Of a stretch of 8,304 nucleotides of DNA, positions 1-7,176 are shown in pieces. The translations under genes were made by a program, and so were the position numbers. The notes under the pieces were generated by a model. It did not search any database. It saw nothing but the letters and a program-made list of their open reading frames with translations, and was not told the DNA's origin. Source of the stretch: an uncultured Collinsella sp. (GTDB lineage: Bacteria; Actinomycetota; Coriobacteriia; Coriobacteriales; Coriobacteriaceae); NCBI GenBank assembly GCA_902494765.1, contig CABUUK010000065.1, forward strand, positions 1 to 8,304, in the 5' to 3' direction. Every line of letters starts with the position of its first letter. Position 1 is the stretch's first letter.

Positions 1-213
1 ACGGGGGAAACGGCGGTCGACGAAACTGGAGAGGAGGTATTACGAGCTCCTGTGCGAATTGGAGAGAGCGCTCCCGCAAACTGCCTCTTGACAACTTATA
101 GGAGCGTCGGTTTTATTTTCGCAATATTCCGTGTGGTCGAGGGTAACCGGTCAAACGTAGTAGATAGGCCAATTTCGTGGCAAGCGAGTCAACTCGGGGC
201 ACAGGGCAGCTAA
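1..213 (+). CDS. Doubtful 3' end of an unidentified plus-strand ORF
   Basis: From the left edge, plus-strand frame 1 is open for 70 codons and ends at a TAA at 211-213. The translation begins TGETAVDETGEEVL and ends SWQASQLGAQGS. I recognise no domain or motif. The stop codon is immediately followed by a hairpin-like, T-tailed sequence that could terminate such a gene, which would then converge on folC. Against it: codons such as TTA, CGA, ATA and AGG are unlike the GC-ending codons of the other genes, the base composition is lower in GC, and a 70-codon open stretch can arise by chance. It may equally be non-coding spacer. No Shine-Dalgarno site or start codon for it is inside the window. Confidence 0.2.
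   Translation, partial: TGETAVDETGEEVLRAPVRIGESAPANCLLTTYRSVGFIFAIFRVVEGNRSNVVDRPISWQASQLGAQGS
95..124 (-). promoter_or_regulatory. Weak candidate promoter reading out of the left edge
   Basis: On the minus strand TTGCGA (119-124) is followed after 18 bases by TATAAG (95-100), a fair match to a housekeeping sigma promoter. It would drive a gene to the left of the window. No good start codon follows before the edge: there is no ATG, only a TTG preceded by AGAGG. On the plus strand TTGACA (88-93) overlaps the same place and has only a poor -10 partner (TTTATT at 112-117). The call conflicts with the doubtful plus-strand ORF over the same bases, so at most one is likely to be real. Confidence 0.25.
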
Positions 214-243
214 AAAAGCCCCGTCCCAAATTGGCTGCTTTTG
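212..243 (-). terminator. Probable terminator downstream of folC, possibly bidirectional
   Basis: Read on the minus strand, an AAAAGC/GCTTTT stem with additional CC/GG pairing closes around a roughly 10-base loop and ends in six T residues. The stem contains an unpaired AG, so it is not a strong hairpin. Read on the plus strand, GCAGC (206-210) can pair with GCTGC (234-238), followed by TTTT, so it could also stop transcription coming from the left. It lies about 80 bases beyond the folC stop, with the long hairpin at 244-310 in between, and would end the folC transcript. Confidence 0.4.
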
Positions 244-310
244 AGTTGCGGTGATATACGGACTGTTTGAGGCCTCTGGCTTGTAAAACAGTCCGTATTT
301 CACCGCAACT
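244..310. repeat. 67-bp hairpin with 25-bp arms just after folC (element C)
   Basis: Arm 244-268 and arm 286-310 are inverted copies over 25 bases with a single mismatch, separated by a 17-base loop. The arms begin AGTTGCGGTG and end CACCGCAACT on the plus strand. The right arm ends 14 bases from the folC stop codon. No T-run adjoins either arm, so this is not a simple intrinsic terminator; a separate weak terminator lies beyond it. The size and near-perfect symmetry fit a miniature palindromic repeat or a 3'-end stabilising hairpin. It lacks the conserved core of elements A and B. Confidence 0.75.
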
Positions 311-324
311 GATGAGGGGATGGG

Positions 325-1668
325 TTAGCGGAGCAGACCGGCTACTTCGCCGGCTAGGGTGATGGTGCCGGCAGCTACGAAAGGCTCGTCTGCGGCATCG
401 AAGGCCGCGAGGGCCTCGGACACGCTGGGGTACACGCCAACAAGCTTGTCAGCGTCCACAAGTGCGGCGAGCTCCTCCGCCGGCAGGGCGCGATCGGAAT
501 CGGTCTGGGTCACGACCACGCGCGGGAAAGCCGGGATCAGCACGTCGACGATGCCCGCCACGTCCTTGTCGGCCAGCGCGGCGCACAGCAGCGTGGGGCG
601 ATTCTCCACGCACGGATCAATCTCGTCCAGCGCGCTCACAAAGATCTCGCAGCTCTGGGGGTTATGACAGGCGTCAATCAGCTTAAGCGGATCGGTCCCC
701 AGCACGTCAAAACGACCCGGTGTGGGGCAACCCATAAGCGATGCATCCAGCGCATCGTGGTCGAGCTCGCGACCCAGATACCCCTCGCAAAGCATAATCG
801 CGCACGCGGCATTCTGCGGCTGATAGGCCGGCTTGACCATGCTCGACGTATAGATCGCACGTGGCGTGGTGCAGCTAAACTCAACCGTGTCGCCCACATG
901 CACCGGCACCTTAGTCGTGGCATGCCTCACCACGAGCGGCACAATGCCGCACTCTCGACAACGGGCATCCATCACGCGCTGAACGCTCGCCTCATGCGTG
1001 CCCTCGCCCAGCACAACCAGGCGTCCGGGCTTAATGACCGCAGCCTTCTCCCCCGCAATGGCCTCGAGCGTATCGCCCAAAATACGTGTGTGATCGAGCC
1101 CAATGCCTGTAATGGCCACGGCGACAGGATCGGTCGCACTCGTAGCATCCCAGCGTCCGCCCATGCCGACCTCAAGCACGGCCACGTCCACGCAAGCCTC
1201 GGCAAACACCACCAGTGCAGCAGCCGTCAGCAGGTCAAACGGCGTGATGGTATAGGCGCGCTCCCCCGCCGCCACACGACGGGCATTCACTCGATGCCCC
1301 GCCTCAACAGCGGCCGAAACGCCACGGGCAAACGCCTCATCGCTCACAACGCGCCCGTCAACCTCCATGCGCTCGGGATAGCGCACCAGCTGAGGCGACG
1401 TATACAGCGCGGTCTTGAGCCCCTCGCCGCGAAGAATAGCAGCCGAAAAACGCGTAGTCGAAGTCTTGCCATTGGTACCGGCAACCTGAATGCAATCGAA
1501 ATACTCGTCCGGACGCCCCAACTCATCGAGCATATCGACAACCGTCTCGAGCAGAGGACCAGCATCCCCAGAAATCCGCCCCGTATCGGCAGCCAGCCCA
1601 ACAGCCTCACCAAACGAAAGCAACTCAAACGAGAAAGGAACGACATACGACCCAGAACGCTTAGCCAT
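325..1668 (-). CDS. folC: Bifunctional folylpolyglutamate synthase / dihydrofolate synthase
   Basis: FolC is a cytoplasmic ATP-dependent ligase. It adds glutamate to dihydropteroate or to folates, making dihydrofolate and polyglutamated folates. The 447-residue product shows the Mur-ligase-type P-loop GTNGKTST (about residues 64-71), TSPQL (90-94; usually TSPHL), LEVGMGGRWDAT (165-176), DHTRILGDT (192-200) and GEKAAVIKPG (206-215) with the expected modified lysine region. The C-terminal domain has TPGRFDVL (about 316-323), DACHNP (332-337, usually DGAHNP) and a terminal AAGTITLAGEV. Length is normal for the family. The ATG at 1668 is chosen because GGGGGA lies nine bases upstream. An in-frame TTG at 1734 would extend the protein by 22 residues through a terminator-like hairpin, has no ribosome-binding site and adds no conserved sequence. 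The gene follows valS by 281 bases, a common pairing. The bacterial enzyme may do both reactions or only polyglutamylation; sequence alone does not settle which. Confidence 0.95.
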   Translation of the reverse strand: MAKRSGSYVVPFSFELLSFGEAVGLAADTGRISGDAGPLLETVVDMLDELGRPDEYFDCIQVAGTNGKTSTTRFSAAILRGEGLKTALYTSPQLVRYPERMEVDGRVVSDEAFARGVSAAVEAGHRVNARRVAAGERAYTITPFDLLTAAALVVFAEACVDVAVLEVGMGGRWDATSATDPVAVAITGIGLDHTRILGDTLEAIAGEKAAVIKPGRLVVLGEGTHEASVQRVMDARCRECGIVPLVVRHATTKVPVHVGDTVEFSCTTPRAIYTSSMVKPAYQPQNAACAIMLCEGYLGRELDHDALDASLMGCPTPGRFDVLGTDPLKLIDACHNPQSCEIFVSALDEIDPCVENRPTLLCAALADKDVAGIVDVLIPAFPRVVVTQTDSDRALPAEELAALVDADKLVGVYPSVSEALAAFDAADEPFVAAGTITLAGEVAGLLR

Positions 1669-1677
1669 AACCCAAAG

Positions 1678-1683
1678 TCCCCC
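1678..1683 (-). promoter_or_regulatory. Ribosome-binding site that sets the folC start
   Basis: The minus strand reads GGGGGA, nine bases before the ATG at 1668. It is the only Shine-Dalgarno-like sequence near the candidate starts and favours the 447-residue FolC over the TTG-initiated 469-residue form. It sits just below the terminator-like hairpin at 1692-1724. Confidence 0.5.
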
Positions 1684-1691
1684 AATAACAG

Positions 1692-1724
1692 AAAAAGAGG
1701 CCCACCAAAAAGAATGAGCCCCTC
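1692..1724 (-). terminator. Intrinsic terminator-like hairpin just upstream of folC
   Basis: On the minus strand, GAGGGGCTCA (1724 to 1715) can pair with TGGGCCTCTT (1704 to 1695) over ten positions, counting three G-U pairs, with a ten-base loop. The second arm runs into TTTTTC. This looks like a terminator for RNA coming from valS. It ends only about 25 bases before the folC ATG, leaving no room for a promoter after it. Transcripts reaching folC must therefore pass through it, so it may act as an attenuator or be leaky. Confidence 0.5.
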
Positions 1725-1749
1725 GCGTTGACAATATCAGACTTTATCC

Positions 1750-1804
1750 GCTTGCAGCAAGATCAAGGCCACAACCAGGTGGCCCTAACCTACCAGTTGC
1801 AAGC
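1750..1804. other. Small nested hairpin in the folC leader region
   Basis: GCTTGCA (1750-1756) pairs with TGCAAGC (1798-1804), and inside it GGCCAC (1767-1772) pairs with GTGGCC (1779-1784). The rest of the spacer from 1735 to 1829 shows nothing else I can name. A poor promoter-like pair for folC, TTGCTG followed after 17-19 bases by ATATTG or TATTGT, overlaps its folC-proximal end on the minus strand. I see no recognisable riboswitch consensus. It could be a leader structure or chance symmetry. Confidence 0.3.
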
Positions 1805-1829
1805 AGCCATGTAACCGCACTAGGAGCGG

Positions 1830-1930
1830 CCCGACGCTTTGCTCGATACAAGTTCCGCACGCAAAGGACAGCACTTAATGTGCTGTCCGTCTTGCGCAGG
1901 ACTGTCCGCAGTAGCGAGCAAAGCGTCGGG
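1830..1930 (+). repeat. Structured inverted-repeat element B after valS
   Basis: The outer arms CCCGACGCTTTGCTCG (1830-1845) and CGAGCAAAGCGTCGGG (1915-1930) are perfect 16-bp inverted copies. Inside is a second perfect hairpin, GGACAGCAC (1866-1874) with GTGCTGTCC (1880-1888) and loop TTAAT. Between these, CGCAA/TTGCG and TCC/GGA can also pair, so the whole 101 bases can fold into one long rod. The strand is given as plus because there the core (TTCCGCACG, then AGCACTTAATGTGCT, then AGGACTGTCC) matches the minus-strand core of element A. It starts 19 bases after the valS stop codon. No T-run follows either arm, so it is not a standard terminator. Confidence 0.8.
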
Positions 1931-1949
1931 ACGCGCCCCTCAGTAAGAA

Positions 1950-4646
<2,697 letters not shown>

Positions 4647-4666
4647 ATATCTCTCCCTATCCCACC

Positions 4667-4779
4667 GGCGTGTCCGCCTGCTTGGTTTTCGCTCGGTCAG
4701 GTCCTGGCTCGCACGAAGAGCACATTTAGTGCTCTTCGGCTCGTGCGGAATCTACGAAAACCAAGCAGGCGGACACGCC
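4667..4779 (-). repeat. Structured inverted-repeat element A in the valS leader
   Basis: The arms 4667-4691 and 4755-4779 are perfect inverted copies over 25 bases, starting GGCGTGTCCG and ending CGGACACGCC. Inside is a perfect 10-bp hairpin, CGAAGAGCAC (4714-4723) with GTGCTCTTCG (4729-4738), loop ATTTA. The minus-strand core carries TTCCGCACG, AGCACTAAATGTGCT and AGGACCTGACC, aligning with the plus-strand core of element B. The arm ends eight bases before the valS Shine-Dalgarno sequence. If it is transcribed, the valS mRNA carries a very stable hairpin just ahead of its ribosome-binding site. No T-run follows, and no T-box sequence is present. Confidence 0.85.
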
Positions 4780-4827
4780 TTAGGTATCGATTACTTCAGT
4801 CTGAAGGTACTAACTTGACAATCTCAC

Positions 4828-4855
4828 AGAATAGCACAGGCATACCTGCCGAAAA
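4828..4855 (-). promoter_or_regulatory. Weak candidate valS promoter
   Basis: The minus strand reads TGCTATTCT at 4836 to 4828, an extended -10 resembling TGnTATAAT. At the usual distance the -35 slot is TTTTCG (4850-4855), which is poor and falls inside the palindromic element at 4845-4946. Just downstream is a 13-base dyad, CTTCAGTCTGAAG (4794-4806), that could be an operator or a chance symmetry. The strong clpX terminator upstream implies that valS needs its own promoter in this spacer, and this is the best match I see. The transcript would begin near 4820 and include element A. Confidence 0.25.
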
Positions 4856-4946
4856 GGGACAGGTTTATTTTGGTAGGTTTTATCAGGGGAAACGACATTT
4901 GCCCATATAAAAACCGACCAAGATAAACCTGTCCCTAAAAGGCAGG
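4845..4946. repeat. Palindromic MITE-like element between clpX and valS (element D)
   Basis: AGGGACAGGTTTAT (from 4855) and its inverted copy ATAAACCTGTCCCT (ending 4936) head two arms, 4855-4883 and 4907-4936. These pair with two mismatches and one extra base. Outside them CCTGCC (4845-4850) and GGCAGG (4941-4946) also pair, across an internal loop of GAAA opposite AAAA. The centre, about 4884-4906, is short. The arms are AT-rich compared with the genes. No open reading frame and no clear direct target duplication are present. Small palindromes headed by GGGACAG-type sequence resemble REP or MITE repeats moved by Y1-type transposases, but that link is inference. Its clpX-side end overlaps the clpX terminator. 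Confidence 0.75.
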
Positions 4947-4971
4947 CCCCGCGGTGGTTGCCGCGGGGCCT
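4937..4971 (-). terminator. Strong intrinsic terminator of the clpP-clpX transcript
   Basis: AGGCCCCGCGG (4944-4954) and CCGCGGGGCCT (4961-4971) form a perfect 11-bp GC-rich stem around a six-base loop. On the minus strand it is followed by GCC and then TTTT (4940 to 4937). It begins 13 bases after the clpX stop codon. The T-run is short, starts three bases after the stem and is supplied by the end of the palindromic element D, so the original tail may have been altered by an insertion. Confidence 0.85.
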
Positions 4972-4984
4972 GAATTCAAGCTAT

Positions 4985-6391
4985 TTACCCGTAGATGCGT
5001 TGGGGCTGTTCTTCGCCCTTTACGGAGGCTTCGGTCACGATGACCTTGGTGACGCCCTCCTCGCTGGGCAGATCGAACATCGTCTGCTGCAGCACGTCCT
5101 CGCAGATGGAGCGCAGGCCGCGGGCGCCGGTCTTGCGGGCGAGCGCCATGCGGGCGATCTCATGCAGGGCCGCATCCTCAAACTCAAGCTCAACGTCCTC
5201 GAGCTGGAACATCTTGCGGTACTGACGCACCACGGCGTTCTTGGGCTCGGTCAGGATCGACACCAGGTCATCCTCGTCGAGCGCCTGCGTCTGGGTGACG
5301 ACGGGCGTACGTCCCACAAACTCGGGGATCATGCCAAAGGCGTTGAGGTCCTGCGGGAGCACCTGACGCAGCAGGTCGTTCTCGTCGACCGAGGTGGGGC
5401 CGGCGATCTCGGAGTTGAAGCCCACGCCCTTGTTGCCCACGCGATCGGCGATGATCTTGTCCAGACCCACAAAGGCACCGCCGCAGATGAACAGGATGTT
5501 GGTCGTATCGATCTGCAGCAGCTCCTGCTGGGGATGCTTGCGGCCGCCGGTGGGCGGAACGCTTGCCACCGTGCCCTCAAGAATCTTAAGCAGTGCCTGC
5601 TGAACGCCCTCGCCCGAAACATCGCGGGTGATGGAGAGGTTCTCAGCCTTGCGGGCGATCTTGTCAATCTCGTCTACGTAGATAATGCCCACCTGAGCGC
5701 GCTCAATGTCGCCGTCGGCGGCATTGATGAGCTTGAGCAGGATGTTCTCCACGTCCTCGCCAACGTAACCGGCCTCGGTGAGCGCGGTGGCGTCGGCGAT
5801 GGCAAACGGCACCTCGAGGATGCGGGCGAGCGTCTGGGCGAGCAAGGTCTTACCGGTACCGGTGGGACCGAGCAACAGGATGTTGGACTTGGCGAGCTCT
5901 ACCTCGTCCATATCGTCATCGAACTGCGAGCCCATGTCGTCATCAAAGGCAGACACCGCAGCGCCGCCCTCGATCACGCGGCGATAGTGGTTGTACACGG
6001 CAACCGACATGGCGCGCTTGGCGTCCTCCTGGCCCATTACATAGGCCGAAAGCTCGTCATAGATCTCGTGCGGCGTCGGCACGTGCGTGATGACCTGACG
6101 GTCGTCCTCGAGCTCAAAACCCTCGGTCTCGGGGTCCACGGCGGGCTGGGATGCAGCCTGACCATGGTCGTTGAGGAAGCCCGGCAGTTTGCCGTTGCGG
6201 GCAGCGTCCATAAAGTCCGAAGCAAGCGACTCCTCAAGGATCTCGGAGCAGGCGGCGACGCACTCGTCACAGATAAAGATGTTGGTCGGGCCCTTTACGA
6301 GGCGACGAACCTGGCCCTGCTCTTTTCCGCAAAAGGAGCAGCGGATGGGGTTGCCGTTCTCGTCAAAGTTGTCCTGCATGTTACCGGCCAT
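4985..6391 (-). CDS. clpX: ATP-dependent Clp protease ATP-binding subunit ClpX
   Basis: ClpX is a cytoplasmic hexameric AAA+ unfoldase. It recognises tagged proteins, unfolds them with ATP and threads them into ClpP. The 468-residue product has an N-terminal four-cysteine zinc finger (C18, C21, C41, C44), Walker A GPTGTGKT (175-182), pore loop GYVG (208-211), Walker B IIYVDEIDK (236-244), the RKH loop GRKH (283-286), a VGF tripeptide (323-325) at the position of the ClpP-binding loop, and sensor 2 GARGLR (422-427). It is longer than the E. coli protein. The extra length lies in the linker after the zinc finger (about 70-105) and in an acidic stretch before Walker A (about 149-165, with FDDD repeated). 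The start is one base after the clpP stop, with GAAGGA at 6400-6405 giving an eight-base spacer. It is clearly cotranscribed with clpP and followed by a strong terminator. Confidence 0.98.
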   Translation of the reverse strand: MAGNMQDNFDENGNPIRCSFCGKEQGQVRRLVKGPTNIFICDECVAACSEILEESLASDFMDAARNGKLPGFLNDHGQAASQPAVDPETEGFELEDDRQVITHVPTPHEIYDELSAYVMGQEDAKRAMSVAVYNHYRRVIEGGAAVSAFDDDMGSQFDDDMDEVELAKSNILLLGPTGTGKTLLAQTLARILEVPFAIADATALTEAGYVGEDVENILLKLINAADGDIERAQVGIIYVDEIDKIARKAENLSITRDVSGEGVQQALLKILEGTVASVPPTGGRKHPQQELLQIDTTNILFICGGAFVGLDKIIADRVGNKGVGFNSEIAGPTSVDENDLLRQVLPQDLNAFGMIPEFVGRTPVVTQTQALDEDDLVSILTEPKNAVVRQYRKMFQLEDVELEFEDAALHEIARMALARKTGARGLRSICEDVLQQTMFDLPSEEGVTKVIVTEASVKGEEQPQRIYG

Positions 6392-6392
6392 C

Positions 6393-7013
6393 CTAGGCGT
6401 CCTTCGCGGCGAGGTCGCGCGAGGTGACGATACGGTCGATCAGGCCGTAGTCGAGGGCCTCGGCAGCGGTCAGGTAGTTATCGCGCTCGGTGTCGGCCTG
6501 GACCTTCTCGATGGGCTGGCCCGAGGCGTCGGACAGGATCAGGTTGAGCTCGCGGCGAGTCTTCTTAATCTCCTCGGCAACGATCTCGATCTCGGTCTGC
6601 TGGCCCTGGGCACCGCCGCTGGGCTGGTGAATCATAACCTTGGAATGCGGCAGGCAGAAGCGCTTGCCCTTGGCGCCGGCCGAAAGCAGCACGGCGGCCA
6701 TGGACGCGGCCATACCGACGCAAATGGTCGAGACCTGCGGCTTGATGAAGTTCATGGTGTCCAGAATCGCCAGGCCGGAGTAGACCTCGCCACCGGGCGA
6801 ATTGATGTAGAGCGAGATATCCTTCTCGGCATCCTGGCTCTCAAGATGCAGCAGCTGGGCAACGACCAGGTTGGCGCTGACGGAGTTGATCTCCTCGCCC
6901 AAGAAGATGATGCGGTCGTTGAGCAGGCGCGAATAGATATCGTAGCTGCGCTCGCCGCGCGGCGTCTGCTCGATAACGTATGGCACGAGGGCGGAATCGA
7001 ACTTGGCGATCAT
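6393..7013 (-). CDS. clpP: ATP-dependent Clp protease proteolytic subunit ClpP
   Basis: ClpP forms the cytoplasmic tetradecameric serine-protease chamber that degrades substrates fed by ClpX or other Clp ATPases. The catalytic triad is visible: serine in GMAASMAA (residue 104), histidine in MIHQPSGG (129) and aspartate in TERDNY (178), numbered from the start used here. The family motifs EQTPRGERSYDIYSRLL, GEEI and NSPGG are present. Length is 206 residues, normal for the family. The ATG at 7013 is preferred because GGAG lies six bases upstream. In-frame ATGs at 7019 and 7025 and a TTG at 7043 are possible and would add two, four or ten residues; the N-terminus is processed in many ClpPs. The gene is followed after one base by clpX and preceded by tig 133-163 bases upstream, with a hairpin in that spacer. 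No intact CtsR, CIRCE or HspR-type operator was recognised. Confidence 0.97.
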   Translation of the reverse strand: MIAKFDSALVPYVIEQTPRGERSYDIYSRLLNDRIIFLGEEINSVSANLVVAQLLHLESQDAEKDISLYINSPGGEVYSGLAILDTMNFIKPQVSTICVGMAASMAAVLLSAGAKGKRFCLPHSKVMIHQPSGGAQGQQTEIEIVAEEIKKTRRELNLILSDASGQPIEKVQADTERDNYLTAAEALDYGLIDRIVTSRDLAAKDA

Positions 7014-7019
7014 ACGCAT

Positions 7020-7023
7020 CTCC
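7020..7023 (-). promoter_or_regulatory. Ribosome-binding site favouring the 7013 clpP start
   Basis: The minus strand carries GGAG, six bases before the ATG at 7013. The run of closely spaced in-frame ATGs (7025, 7019, 7013) makes the start ambiguous. The ATG at 7025 has only the weaker AAGAGAG ahead of it, and the TTG at 7043 has nothing convincing. Confidence 0.45.
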
Positions 7024-7059
7024 ATTTCTCTCTTGCGGACCAAATTGGTTCTAGATAGA

Positions 7060-7100
7060 CGTACGGTGCCCGCATGCTATGCATTGGCTGGCACCGTACG
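7060..7100. repeat. Hairpin with 11-bp arms between tig and clpP
   Basis: CGTACGGTGCC (7060-7070) and GGCACCGTACG (7090-7100) are perfect inverted copies around a 19-base loop that itself contains GCATGC- and ATGCAT-type palindromes. No T-run follows on the minus strand, so it is not a classical terminator. It could be an operator, an RNA processing or stability hairpin in a tig-clpP-clpX transcript, or a weak Rho-type end. A shorter ACCGG/CCGGT symmetry lies next to it at about 7106-7119. I see no convincing promoter in the rest of the spacer, though a TATACA-like -10 occurs there. Confidence 0.7.
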
Positions 7101-7176
7101 AAGCAACCGGATAACCGGTGTATAACTTTACCCCATCACGGGCGCACGCATGCACTCGCGGGCAAGGTGGCGAGAA

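Noticed and set aside
664..1731. A 355-codon plus-strand open frame opposite folC
   Set aside because: The translation is an R/H/N-rich shadow with no motif, while the minus strand encodes a complete FolC.
1669..1949. Tetrahydrofolate riboswitch upstream of folC
   Set aside because: folC can be controlled by such a riboswitch, but I cannot find its conserved core segments in the spacer. The structure there is element B and small hairpins.
4714..4738. CIRCE (HrcA operator)-like repeat
   Set aside because: The AGCAC/GTGCT arms recall TTAGCACTC-N9-GAGTGCTAA, but loop length, arm sequence and position (valS leader, inside a larger repeat) do not fit.
4814..4840. Plus-strand promoter beginning TTGACA at 4815
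   Set aside because: A perfect -35 but no acceptable -10 at 16-19 bases, and no plus-strand gene downstream.
4647..4844. T-box riboswitch in the valS leader
   Set aside because: valS often has one in Gram-positive bacteria, but the conserved T-box AGGGTGGnACCGCG sequence is missing, the structure seen is a simple nested inverted repeat, and no terminator/antiterminator pair follows.
4958..6427. A 489-codon plus-strand open frame opposite clpX
   Set aside because: Same cause: it mirrors clpX codon bias. ClpX on the minus strand carries all expected motifs.
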